A DNA stretch of 19,693 bases, taken from NCBI RefSeq assembly GCF_937967675.1, contig NZ_CALBSN010000037.1, positions 1-19,693 of the forward strand, in the 5' to 3' direction. Both the position numbers and the translations under genes were made by a program. Of the stretch, positions 5,669-13,042 are shown in pieces (position 1 is the first letter of the stretch; the number at the start of each line of letters is the position of its first letter). Under the pieces are notes generated by a model. It was given only the letters and a program-made list of their open reading frames with translations, was not told where the DNA came from and did not search any database. Source of the stretch: an uncultured Flavobacterium sp. Lineage in GTDB: Bacteria; Bacteroidota; Bacteroidia; Flavobacteriales; Flavobacteriaceae.

Positions 5669-7174
5669 CTAAAAGAAACCTAATTTGTTTTTGTTATAAG
5701 AAATCAACATGTTTTTTGTTTGACGATAATGGTCTAACATCATTTTGTGGTTTTCTCTACCAATTCCTGATTGTTTGTAACCTCCAAATGGTGCTCCAGC
5801 TGGATAAGCATGATATTGGTTTACCCAAACACGTCCCGCTTGAATAGCTCTTGGAACTTGATATAATTCATGTGCATCACGAGTCCAAACGCCTGCTCCT
5901 AATCCGTACATGGTATCATTAGCAATTTCTAAAGCTTCCTCTGTAGTTTTAAAAGTGGTTACTGCTAAAACTGGTCCGAAAATCTCTTCTTGGAAAATAC
6001 GCATTTTGTTGTGTCCTTTGAATAAAGTAGGTTGAATGTAATATCCTCCTTCTAAATCGCCACCTAAATGATTCACATCACCACCACATAACAATTCAGC
6101 ACCTTCTTCTTTACCTAATTTAATGTACGAAAGAATTTTATCTTTTTGGATTTGTGAAGCTTGAGCACCCATCATAACTGTTGGATCTAAAGGATTTCCT
6201 GTTTTAATTGCTTTAACGCGTTCTAATACTCTTTCGATAAATTTATCATAAATCGATTCGTGAATCAACAATCTGGAAGGACACGTACAAACTTCTCCTT
6301 GATTTAGGGCAAAAAGAGCCACTCCTTCTAGAGCTTTATCTAAAAATTCATCATCTGCATCCATAACTGATGGGAAGAAAATATTTGGTGATTTTCCACC
6401 TAATTCTAACGTAACTGGAATAATATTTTCAGTTGCATATTGCATTACCATTCTACCTGTTGCAGTAGAACCTGTAAAGGCAGCTTTTGCAACTTTAGGA
6501 TTGGTTACTAATGTTCTTCCTAACTCAGCACCAAATCCGTTAATAACATTCACTACACCAGCAGGAATTAAATCTCCAATTAGTTCCATTAACACCATAA
6601 TTGAAATTGGTGTGCTTTCTGCCGGTTTCAACACTACGCAATTTCCTGCAGCTAAAGCTGGAGCCAATTTCCAAACGGCCATTAAAATTGGGAAGTTCCA
6701 AGGAATGATTTGAGCTATAACTCCTATTGGCTCATGAACAATGATAGAAACAGTGTCTTTATCTAATTCTGTAATAGAACCTTCCTCAGCACGAATTACA
6801 CTAGCAAAATATCTAAAGTGGTCAATTGCTAACGGAATATCAGCTGCCATAGTTTCGCGAATAGCTTTACCGTTGTCTAAAGTTTCAACCGCAGCGATGT
6901 AATCCAAATTGGCTTCAATTCGATCTGCGATTTTATTCAACATAATACTTCTTTCTGTAGCCGAAGTTTGACTGAATGTTTTGAAAGCTTCGTCAGCTGC
7001 ATTTACTGCCATTTCAATGTCTAATTTTGCTGAATGTGCTGCTTTCGACATTAATTTTCCATCTACTGGAGATAATACTTCGAAATACTGTCCAGTGGAA
7101 GGAGCAGCCCATTTTCCGTTGATATAATTATCGTACTTTTCTTTTAATTGGGGTCTTTGAACTAAATTACTCAT
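5669..7174 (-). CDS. NAD(P)+-dependent aldehyde dehydrogenase, ExaC/AcoD type
   Basis: Oxidises aldehydes to carboxylates with NAD(P)+ in the cytoplasm; the closest types are the acetaldehyde and chloroacetaldehyde dehydrogenases found with DUF779. I place the start at 7174 (MSNLVQRP, 501 residues), not at an in-frame ATG at 7213. The family begins this way, and a TAnnTTTG box at 7206-7199 puts transcription initiation downstream of 7213. Conserved residues in this numbering are N160 (IPWNFP), K183 (VLKPAE), the FTGSTATGR cofactor loop (233-241), the general base E257 (LELGGKSP) and the catalytic C296 in NQGEVCTCPSR, with an extra C298 typical of this subgroup. All catalytic residues are present. 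DUF779 follows on the same strand, the AraC-type regulator is convergent beyond it, and pheT is divergent on the other side. AraC-type control is likely. Confidence 0.95.
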   Translation of the reverse strand: MSNLVQRPQLKEKYDNYINGKWAAPSTGQYFEVLSPVDGKLMSKAAHSAKLDIEMAVNAADEAFKTFSQTSATERSIMLNKIADRIEANLDYIAAVETLDNGKAIRETMAADIPLAIDHFRYFASVIRAEEGSITELDKDTVSIIVHEPIGVIAQIIPWNFPILMAVWKLAPALAAGNCVVLKPAESTPISIMVLMELIGDLIPAGVVNVINGFGAELGRTLVTNPKVAKAAFTGSTATGRMVMQYATENIIPVTLELGGKSPNIFFPSVMDADDEFLDKALEGVALFALNQGEVCTCPSRLLIHESIYDKFIERVLERVKAIKTGNPLDPTVMMGAQASQIQKDKILSYIKLGKEEGAELLCGGDVNHLGGDLEGGYYIQPTLFKGHNKMRIFQEEIFGPVLAVTTFKTTEEALEIANDTMYGLGAGVWTRDAHELYQVPRAIQAGRVWVNQYHAYPAGAPFGGYKQSGIGRENHKMMLDHYRQTKNMLISYNKNKLGFF

Positions 7175-7198
7175 AATTTTGATTTTAGGTTTGTTTCT

Positions 7199-7206
7199 CA
7201 AAATTA
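7199..7206 (-). promoter_or_regulatory. Predicted -7 promoter box of the aldehyde dehydrogenase gene
   Basis: The minus-strand sequence is TAATTTTG, a full match to TAnnTTTG, 24 nt before the ATG at 7174. No good -33 TTTG sits at the usual spacing. That fits a promoter that needs an activator, for which the direct repeats at 7226-7256 are candidates. Confidence 0.55.
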
Positions 7207-7225
7207 GTTTCAATTCTTATTTTAG

Positions 7226-7256
7226 AATAGCACAATTATTTCATTTAATAGCACAA
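7226..7256 (-). promoter_or_regulatory. Two 10-bp direct repeats at 21-bp spacing, candidate AraC-type operator
   Basis: On the minus strand, TTGTGCTATT occurs at 7256-7247 and again at 7235-7226, with starts 21 bp apart. The nearer copy is 19 bp upstream of the predicted -7 box. Tandem half-sites two helical turns apart and abutting the core promoter are the standard arrangement for AraC-family activators. Assignment to the regulator at 4253-5176 is inference. Confidence 0.5.
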
Positions 7257-7375
7257 AAATGATATTGACATAATTTTAACATCTAAAAATTACATTTCTA
7301 TTAATTTTTAACTCAAATATTTATCAAATTAACAATTTAATCTTTCTAAACTTATCACCAAACTAGTGTTCAAAA

Positions 7376-7403
7376 TTTCTAAATTCTAATTTCTAAATTC
7401 TAA
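7376..7403 (+). repeat. 14-bp direct repeat upstream of pheT
   Basis: TTTCTAAATTCTAA occurs twice with no gap, at 7376-7389 and 7390-7403, just before the predicted pheT -7 box. It is part of the roughly 270-bp divergent spacer between the aldehyde dehydrogenase and pheT, which otherwise holds only AT-rich promoter sequence. Confidence 0.8.
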
Positions 7404-7413
7404 TTTTATAAAG

Positions 7414-7421
7414 TATCTTTG
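7414..7421 (+). promoter_or_regulatory. Predicted -7 promoter box of pheT
   Basis: TATCTTTG is a full match to TAnnTTTG, 21 nt before the ATG at 7443. It overlaps an upstream in-frame ATG at 7419, which would therefore not be on the transcript. There is no obvious TTTG at the -33 spacing. Confidence 0.6.
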
Positions 7422-7442
7422 CCGTTTAAAATTCGATACAAA

Positions 7443-9872
7443 ATGCGTATATCTTACAATTGGTTAAAACAGTTCATTAAAACCGATTTAAAATCTGAAG
7501 AAATTGCCGACATTCTTACCGACTTAGGTTTAGAAGTAGAAGGCGTTGACAAATACGAAAGTTTAAAAGGAGGTTTACAAGGTGTTGTGATTGGTCATGT
7601 ACTTACATGCGAAAAACATCCTGATGCTGATAAACTAAAAATCACAACGGTTGATTTAGGTGATGGAAATGCGCCAGTTCAAATTGTTTGTGGTGCTCCA
7701 AACGTGGCGGCGGGACAAAAAGTTCCTGTGGCGACTATTGGAACTAAGTTATTTGATAAAGAAGGAAACGCATTCGAAATTAAAAAAGGGAAAATCCGCG
7801 GACAAGAAAGTCACGGAATGATTTGCGCTGAAGACGAATTAGGCTTAGGTGAAAGTCATGACGGAATTATGATTTTAAATGAAGATTTAAAACCAGGAAC
7901 GCCAGCTTCAAAAGTATTCGAAATTGAAACAGACGAAGTGTTCGAAATTGGATTAACTCCAAACCGTGCTGATGCTATGTCTCACATGGGTGTGGCTCGT
8001 GATCTTCGTGCTGGTTTGTTACAAAAAGGAACTTCTTCTGAATTAATTACTCCATCGGTAAGTAAATTTAAAGTGGAGAAACGTACTTTAAAAATCGATG
8101 TTAAAGTTGAAAACGAAAAATTAGCTCCGAGATATTGTGGAGTTACGATTTCTGGAGTTACCGTGAAACCCTCTCCTAATTGGTTACAAAACCGTTTAAA
8201 AGCAATTGGTTTAACTCCAAAAAATAATATTGTTGACGTTACGAATTACGTTTTACACGAATTAGGTCAACCGTTACACGCTTTTGATGCGGCTCAAATT
8301 AAAGGAAACAAAGTAGTAGTAAAAACGGTTCCAGCTGGAACTAAATTTGTTACTTTAGATGATATCGAACGTACACTTCACGAAGAAGATTTAATGATTT
8401 GTGATGAAAGTGGTCCAATGTGTATTGCGGGAGTTTTCGGTGGAAAAACTTCGGGAGTTTCTGAAAAAACACAGGCTATTTTCTTAGAAAGTGCTTATTT
8501 TAATCCAGTTTCGGTGAGAAAAACGGCTAAAAGACACACATTGAGTACTGATGCTTCTTTCCGTTTTGAAAGAGGAATCGATCCAAGTATTACCGAATAC
8601 GCTTTAAAACGTGCTGCTTTATTGATTCAAGAAGTAGCGGGTGGCGAAATTACTTCGGATATTATTGATATTTATCCTAAAAAGATTGAAGATTTCAGTG
8701 TGTTTATTCATTTCAATAAAGTGAATAAAATCATTGGAGAAGAAATCAAGCCTGAAACGATTAAGAAGATTTTAGCTTCATTAGACATCAAAGTTAACAG
8801 TATCACCGAAGCCGGTTTAGGATTAACAATTCCTTCTTATCGTGTAGATGTAACTCGAGAAATTGATGTTATCGAAGAAATTTTACGAGTTTATGGTTAC
8901 AACAACATCAAAATTCCATCAAAAGTAAATGCTACAACTGCTTATTCTGCTAGAACGGAAGAATATAAAGTACAAAATGTCATTGCCAACCAACTGTGCT
9001 CGTTAGGTTTCAACGAAATGATGGCAAATTCATTAACAACGCCAGATTACGTAAAATTATCTGAAAACTTAAAAGAGGAATACAATGTAATGATGTTAAA
9101 TCCGTTAAGTAGCGATTTATCAGCAATGCGTCAATCGTTATTATTTTCTGGATTAGAAGCGGTTTCTTTCAACATCAATAGAAAAAGAAGCGATTTAAAA
9201 TTCTTCGAATTTGGAAAAAGTTACCACAAAATGCCAGGTGGTTATGATGAAAACAAACACTTAACATTGTTAGTAACTGGAAACAGACAAAACGAAAGTT
9301 GGACTAATCCACAATCAAAATCCGATTTCTTCTTGTTTAAAGGTTATATCAACACCATTTTAAGTCGTATAGGATTGGATAAAAAAGTAACTTCTTTACC
9401 GTTTGAAAATGATGTTTTCGCTGAAGGATTAGCGTTAGCCGTTGGAAAAGAAGTAATTGTAGAGTTTGGTACCGTTAAAAAATCAGTTATAAAATATTTT
9501 GATATCAAGCAAGAAGTGTTATACGCTGATTTTGCTTGGGATAAGATTCAGAAATACGTTTCTACGAAAATTAAATTTACCGATATTCCAAAATATCCAG
9601 AAGTTCGTAGAGATTTAGCCTTATTATTAGACGAAAACGTGAAATTCGAACAAATCTATAATATTGCGAAACAAACTGAAAAAGGCTTATTGAAAGATGT
9701 TAATCTATTTGACGTTTACCAAGGGAATAACTTGCCAAAAGGTAAAAAATCCTACGCCATAAGTTTCATTCTACAAGACGATTCAAAAACGCTAACCGAT
9801 ACTCAAATTGATAAAATTATGAGTAAGTTACAGGGTAATTTTGAAAGTCAGTTAGGAGCGAGCTTGAGATAG
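7443..9872 (+). CDS. pheT: Phenylalanyl-tRNA synthetase beta subunit
   Basis: The beta chain of the alpha2-beta2 synthetase that charges tRNA-Phe. It is 809 residues from MRISYNWLKQFI, matching the usual length near 800. An ATG at 7419 in the same frame is rejected because the -7 box lies over it. Domain order is an N-terminal segment, the EMAP-like tRNA-binding domain (about 40-150, with HPDADKLK at 59-66 and CGAPNV), the B3/B4 editing domain (about 210-390), B5 (about 400-470), the catalytic-like core, and the C-terminal anticodon-binding FDX-ACB domain (about the last 93 residues, KYPEVRRDLALLLDE to QLGASLR). Everything expected is present and the frame is intact. The alpha subunit gene is not adjacent, as is common in this phylum. 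It is followed by a 13-bp repeat array and then a terminator. Confidence 0.98.
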   Translation: MRISYNWLKQFIKTDLKSEEIADILTDLGLEVEGVDKYESLKGGLQGVVIGHVLTCEKHPDADKLKITTVDLGDGNAPVQIVCGAPNVAAGQKVPVATIGTKLFDKEGNAFEIKKGKIRGQESHGMICAEDELGLGESHDGIMILNEDLKPGTPASKVFEIETDEVFEIGLTPNRADAMSHMGVARDLRAGLLQKGTSSELITPSVSKFKVEKRTLKIDVKVENEKLAPRYCGVTISGVTVKPSPNWLQNRLKAIGLTPKNNIVDVTNYVLHELGQPLHAFDAAQIKGNKVVVKTVPAGTKFVTLDDIERTLHEEDLMICDESGPMCIAGVFGGKTSGVSEKTQAIFLESAYFNPVSVRKTAKRHTLSTDASFRFERGIDPSITEYALKRAALLIQEVAGGEITSDIIDIYPKKIEDFSVFIHFNKVNKIIGEEIKPETIKKILASLDIKVNSITEAGLGLTIPSYRVDVTREIDVIEEILRVYGYNNIKIPSKVNATTAYSARTEEYKVQNVIANQLCSLGFNEMMANSLTTPDYVKLSENLKEEYNVMMLNPLSSDLSAMRQSLLFSGLEAVSFNINRKRSDLKFFEFGKSYHKMPGGYDENKHLTLLVTGNRQNESWTNPQSKSDFFLFKGYINTILSRIGLDKKVTSLPFENDVFAEGLALAVGKEVIVEFGTVKKSVIKYFDIKQEVLYADFAWDKIQKYVSTKIKFTDIPKYPEVRRDLALLLDENVKFEQIYNIAKQTEKGLLKDVNLFDVYQGNNLPKGKKSYAISFILQDDSKTLTDTQIDKIMSKLQGNFESQLGASLR

Positions 9873-9877
9873 TGTTC

Positions 9878-9980
9878 AGTTTACAGTCGCAGTTTGCAGT
9901 CGCAGTTTGCAGTCTCAGTTTGCAGTCTCAGTTTACAGTCTCAGTTTACAGTCTCAGTTTACAGTCTCAGTTTACAGTAT
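9878..9980 (+). repeat. 13-bp tandem repeat, eight copies, in the pheT 3' region
   Basis: Consecutive 13-mers AGTTTRCAGTCKC begin at 9878, 9891, 9904, 9917, 9930, 9943, 9956 and 9969, the last one truncated. The variants are ordered: ACAGTCGC, GCAGTCGC, two GCAGTCTC, then three ACAGTCTC and a partial. It starts 5 bp after the pheT stop and ends 2 bp before the terminator stem, so it is transcribed as 3' UTR. There are no spacers, so it is not a CRISPR. The open frame through it (from 9894) is an artefact of the missing stop codons in the repeat. Confidence 0.95.
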
Positions 9981-9982
9981 AT

Positions 9983-10016
9983 AAAAACGCCTGATTCAAA
10001 TGAATCAGGCGTTTTT
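9983..10016 (+). terminator. Rho-independent terminator of pheT
   Basis: A perfect stem, AAAAACGCCTGATTCA (9983-9998) with TGAATCAGGCGTTTTT (10001-10016), has a 2-base apex that would open slightly in practice. The GC-rich core followed by T residues makes it a strong terminator. It sits 110 bp after the pheT stop. Confidence 0.93.
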
Positions 10017-10053
10017 ATTGCAAATTCTCCTCAAAATTCACTATTTTTACCCC

Positions 10054-10812
10054 ATGATAAAAGTCGTTTTAATCGGTTCAGGAAATGTGGCGCAACACTT
10101 AATTCAAGTGTTATTGCGAGCTAAAAATGTGGATTTGGCACAAGCGTTTGCTCGAAACCCAAGTCATTTATCACATTTACTTCCTACAACCAAAATCACA
10201 GCTGACTATCAAAAAATTACAGAAGCCGATTTGTACATAATTTCGGTTTCGGATAATGCTATTTCGGAAGTTTCTGCACAATTACCTTTTGAAAATCGTT
10301 TGGTGGTGCATACTTCGGGTTCGTCGGAACTTTCGATTTTGAATAATAAGAATCGAAAAGGTGTTTTTTATCCGCTTCAAACCTTTACGAAAGGAAAAGA
10401 AATCGACTTCACTCCTATTCCCATTTGTTTAGAAACTGAAAAGGAATCGGATTACCAACTTTTAGAAAAACTAGGAAATTGCATTTCCCAAAAAGTCGTT
10501 CGAATTAATTCTGAACAAAGAAAAAGTTTACACGTAGCCGCTGTTTTTGTTTGTAATTTTGTGAATCATTTGTACCATATTGGGAATGAAATTTGCGAAG
10601 AAAACAACGTTCCTTTTGAAGTATTGCATCCGTTAATTCAAGAAACGGCTCATAAAATCACGGAACTTTCGCCAAAAGAAGCACAAACGGGTCCGGCCTT
10701 GCGAAACGATACCAAAACCATCGAAAAACATTTAGATTTCTTAGAAAATCCCGAATATAAAAACTTATATCAATTACTTACACAATCGATACAACATGTC
10801 AAAAAGTTATAA
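10054..10812 (+). CDS. Rossmann-fold NAD(P)-binding protein with DUF2520 domain
   Basis: A 252-residue protein with an N-terminal Rossmann dinucleotide-binding domain (MIKVVLIGSGNVAQ, glycine motif G8-S-G-N-V-A13) and a C-terminal helical DUF2520 domain. Landmarks are VHTSGSSELS, the GVFYPLQTFTKG segment, and HVAAVFVCNFVNHL in the dimerisation helix region. The fold resembles 6-phosphogluconate or pyrroline-5-carboxylate reductase-type proteins, but no substrate is established. I start at 10054; an earlier in-frame ATG at 10000 lies within the pheT terminator hairpin and would add residues unlike the family. It opens a + strand run with the KdsC-type gene, which overlaps its end by 17 bp. The pairing of DUF2520 with a KdsC-type phosphatase is common in this phylum. 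Confidence 0.88.
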   Translation: MIKVVLIGSGNVAQHLIQVLLRAKNVDLAQAFARNPSHLSHLLPTTKITADYQKITEADLYIISVSDNAISEVSAQLPFENRLVVHTSGSSELSILNNKNRKGVFYPLQTFTKGKEIDFTPIPICLETEKESDYQLLEKLGNCISQKVVRINSEQRKSLHVAAVFVCNFVNHLYHIGNEICEENNVPFEVLHPLIQETAHKITELSPKEAQTGPALRNDTKTIEKHLDFLENPEYKNLYQLLTQSIQHVKKL

Positions 10813-11323
10813 AGAACTCATGAATCAAATTACCACTTTCATCTTCGATGTGGATGGAGTGTTAACCGATGGAAGTATTCACATAACACCAACAGGTGAA
10901 ATGCTTCGCAACATGAACATTCGAGATGGTTATGCTATGAAAGCCGCTGTAGAAAATGGCTACACCGTTTGTATTATTTCGGGTGGAAGCAATGAAGGGG
11001 TTCGCGTTCGTTTACGAAATTTAGGAATTACTGATATTCACTTAGGCGTACCTAATAAAGTAGAAACCTTCAAAGAATTTACGGATATATACAATATCCA
11101 ACCTGAAAATGTGTTATACATGGGAGATGATATTCCAGATTATCATGTAATGCAATTAGTAGGTTTACCAACGTGTCCGCAAAATGCAGTTCCAGAAATC
11201 AAAGGAATTTCCAAATACATTTCGCACGTAGAAGGCGGAAAAGGAGCCGTTCGTGATGTCATCGAACAAGTCATGAAAGTACAAGGCAAATGGATGGATC
11301 ATTTTGATGCCAAGTTTGATTAA
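10796..11323 (+). CDS. kdsC: HAD-family phosphatase, KdsC (3-deoxy-manno-octulosonate-8-phosphatase) type
   Basis: A 175-residue cap-less HAD phosphatase of the KdsC/YrbI group, which dephosphorylates KDO-8-phosphate in lipopolysaccharide inner-core synthesis. All HAD motifs are visible: I, DVDGVLTDG with nucleophile D18 and acid D20; II, S62 in IISGG; III, K88 in PNKVE; IV, GDDIPD at 110-115. The GGKGAVRDVIE tail typical of KdsC is present near 147-157. It overlaps the DUF2520 gene by 17 bp. A second ATG at 10820 would avoid the overlap, but I prefer 10796 because the SKSYKE lead-in is usual in related proteins. Specificity for KDO-8-P is likely; related phosphatases acting on nonulosonate phosphates cannot be excluded. 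Confidence 0.87.
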   Translation: MSKSYKELMNQITTFIFDVDGVLTDGSIHITPTGEMLRNMNIRDGYAMKAAVENGYTVCIISGGSNEGVRVRLRNLGITDIHLGVPNKVETFKEFTDIYNIQPENVLYMGDDIPDYHVMQLVGLPTCPQNAVPEIKGISKYISHVEGGKGAVRDVIEQVMKVQGKWMDHFDAKFD

Positions 11324-11336
11324 AAGTTGATTTTAA

Positions 11337-11374
11337 CGCAAAGAGCGCAAAGATTTTTCGCAAAGGACGCAAAA
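11337..11374 (+). repeat. CGCAAAR word repeat downstream of kdsC
   Basis: CGCAAAG occurs at 11337-11343, 11346-11352 and 11359-11365, and CGCAAAA at 11368-11374. Spacing is irregular (9, 13 and 9 bp). It begins 14 bp after the kdsC stop. It resembles a filler motif familiar to me from flavobacterial intergenic regions; that is recollection only. Confidence 0.8.
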
Positions 11375-11432
11375 AAATTAGTGATTGACATTGTGTGGCT
11401 TTGAGCTAAATAATTAACCATATAAGTCAAAT

Positions 11433-11459
11433 AAGTAAAATTTAAGTTATATTTTACTT
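11433..11459. repeat. Perfect 9-bp inverted repeat in the kdsC-ubiA gap
   Basis: AAGTAAAAT (11433-11441) and ATTTTACTT (11451-11459) flank a 9-nt loop. It is AT-rich and lacks a following T run, so it is not a convincing terminator. An operator or a remnant repeat is possible. The 218-bp gap (11324-11541) otherwise shows only the CGCAAAR repeat and AT-rich sequence, with no clear -7 box. Confidence 0.5.
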
Positions 11460-11541
11460 CAATTAAAGTTCATAAAAGATTTTTAAAATTTCTAAAATTT
11501 ATTTAATCTGTGTTCCAAAAAACTTGAAACAAAAAACAAAT

Positions 11542-12465
11542 ATGAAATACTTAAAACTAATTCGATACCAAAATTTATTAATGCTTGCTTTCATGCAATT
11601 GGTGTTTCGTTATTTATTTTTAGCACAATCGTATGTAGACTTAGCCTTAACCGATTTTAATTATATTTTATTAGTGATAGCAACAGTTTGCATCGCTGCT
11701 GGCGGTTATGTCATCAATAATATTATGGATCAGGATACTGATGAAATTGCTAAACCTCAAAACCGTGTGGTGGGTGTTTCTATTTCGGAAACAGTAGCGT
11801 ATAATTGGTACATTGGTTTGACGATTGTTGGTGTTGGAATTGGATTTTATTTATCGAATGTGATTTACAAACCTACTTTTGCTTCCATGTTTATTTTGGT
11901 GGCAACTTTACTATATATGTATGCTACTAGTTTCAAGCAAATTCCAGTTCTTGGAAATGTGGTAGTAGCCTTGATGCTTTCCACTAGTATTATCATCATT
12001 GGATTATTTGATATTTTACCAGCAATTGATGTGGATAATCGTTTCCGAATGAAAGAAGCTTTTGATATTTTAATGCATTATGCCATTTTTGCTTTTATCA
12101 TCAATTTGATTCGTGAAATTGTTAAAGACATGGAAGATATGGATGGCGATTATCAATCAGGAATTAATTCCTTACCTATCGCTATTGGAGTTCAAAAAAC
12201 GAAAATAATTGTGGGTGTTTTAACCGTAATTTCAATTGGAATTTTAGCCTATTATGTAAATTCTAATTTATTCGAATTGGATTACGTAGTATATTATACG
12301 ATGATTTTAATCGTTGGTCCACTTATTTATTTCGGAGTGAAATTATTGAATGCCACAACGAAAAAAGAATTTCATCATTTGAGTTTGGTTTTGAAAATCA
12401 TATTATTTTTTGGAATTTTATCAGTTGCTGTTATTGTTTTCAATTTAAAATTAGCCAATGCTTAA
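11542..12465 (+). CDS. UbiA-family prenyltransferase
   Basis: An integral-membrane prenyltransferase of 307 residues with about 8-9 predicted hydrophobic helices. The first Asp-rich motif is N59-N-I-M-D63-Q-D-T-D67, matching the NxxxDxxxD prenyl-diphosphate/Mg site. The second is REIVKDMEDMDGDYQSG, with D196, D199 and D203. The start is the ATG at 11542; a TTG 18 nt upstream is in frame but less likely. Flavobacterial members are often labelled geranylgeranylglycerol-phosphate geranylgeranyltransferase, an archaeal lipid enzyme, a name that is probably transferred from distant homology. The acceptor substrate is therefore unknown. The Maf gene starts within its stop codon region (8-bp overlap), and MscS follows, so these three form a coupled unit. 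MenA (menaquinone) is an alternative, but the context gives no support. Confidence 0.85.
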   Translation: MKYLKLIRYQNLLMLAFMQLVFRYLFLAQSYVDLALTDFNYILLVIATVCIAAGGYVINNIMDQDTDEIAKPQNRVVGVSISETVAYNWYIGLTIVGVGIGFYLSNVIYKPTFASMFILVATLLYMYATSFKQIPVLGNVVVALMLSTSIIIIGLFDILPAIDVDNRFRMKEAFDILMHYAIFAFIINLIREIVKDMEDMDGDYQSGINSLPIAIGVQKTKIIVGVLTVISIGILAYYVNSNLFELDYVVYYTMILIVGPLIYFGVKLLNATTKKEFHHLSLVLKIILFFGILSVAVIVFNLKLANA

Positions 12466-13042
12466 AGACAAACTCAATACAATCAACATTATTTTAGCTT
12501 CGGGTTCGCCAAGAAGACAGCAGTTTTTTAAGGAAATGGATTTGCATTACACCATTCGCCTAAAAGAAATTGAAGAAATCTATCCAGAACATTTACAAGC
12601 GGAAGAAATCACCAATTTCTTAGCCGAATTAAAAGCAAGTACTTTCGAAAACGAACTAAAAGAAAACGATGTTTTAATTACGAGTGACACAATTGTTTGG
12701 TTAAACGGTAAAGCTTTAGGGAAACCAAAAGATTATGACGACGCGTTTCAAATGTTACAACAATTAGCGAATCAAACGCACGAAGTGATTACATCTGTTT
12801 GCTTGAAATCTATTGAGAAAACGGAAGTTTTTCATTGTGTGACCAAAGTTACTTTTGCCAATTTATCTGATGAAGCAATCAAATATTATCTTGATAATTA
12901 CCAACCTTTTGACAAAGCTGGAAGTTACGGAATTCAAGATTGGATTGGCTTAATCGGAATTTCAAAAATTGAAGGTTCTTATACAAATGTGGTAGGTTTA
13001 CCAACCGAAATGTTATTTCAAAAATTGATGCAGTATGTTTGA
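12458..13042 (+). CDS. Maf-family nucleotide pyrophosphatase
   Basis: A cytoplasmic house-cleaning enzyme that hydrolyses non-canonical or excess nucleoside triphosphates to monophosphate and pyrophosphate. The 194-residue length is typical. Motifs are LASGSPRR (13-20), S76-D77-T78 with the presumed catalytic D77, GKALGKPKD (84-92), and K153-A-G-S-Y-G-I-Q160. The KAGSYGIQ form resembles the YhdE (dTTP/UTP pyrophosphatase) branch more than the YceF branch. It overlaps ubiA by 8 bp at its start and the MscS gene by 8 bp at its end, in both cases with an ATG embedded just before the previous stop, consistent with translational coupling. Confidence 0.93.
   Translation: MLKDKLNTINIILASGSPRRQQFFKEMDLHYTIRLKEIEEIYPEHLQAEEITNFLAELKASTFENELKENDVLITSDTIVWLNGKALGKPKDYDDAFQMLQQLANQTHEVITSVCLKSIEKTEVFHCVTKVTFANLSDEAIKYYLDNYQPFDKAGSYGIQDWIGLIGISKIEGSYTNVVGLPTEMLFQKLMQYV

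Noticed and set aside
6501..6713. A 70-codon frame antisense to the aldehyde dehydrogenase
   Set aside because: It is a shadow of a strongly conserved coding region, with no start context or family resemblance.
7175..7213. An upstream in-frame ATG at 7213 for the aldehyde dehydrogenase
   Set aside because: A perfect TAnnTTTG box lies between it and the ATG at 7174, and the family begins at MSNLVQRP.
7419..7442. An upstream in-frame ATG for pheT
   Set aside because: It lies within the predicted -7 box (7414-7421), and the added residues are not part of the PheT family start.
10000..10053. An N-terminal extension of the DUF2520 protein from an ATG at 10000
   Set aside because: The ATG sits in the loop of the pheT terminator, and the Rossmann glycine motif is correctly placed from 10054.
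9894..10124. A 76-codon open frame across the 13-bp repeat and terminator
   Set aside because: It exists only because the repeat lacks stops in that frame. The product is a low-complexity QSQF/SLSLQ string, and it overlaps the pheT terminator and the DUF2520 gene start.
11524..11541. A TTG start for the UbiA gene
   Set aside because: The ATG at 11542 gives the standard family N-terminus; TTG starts are rare and the extra six residues add nothing recognisable.
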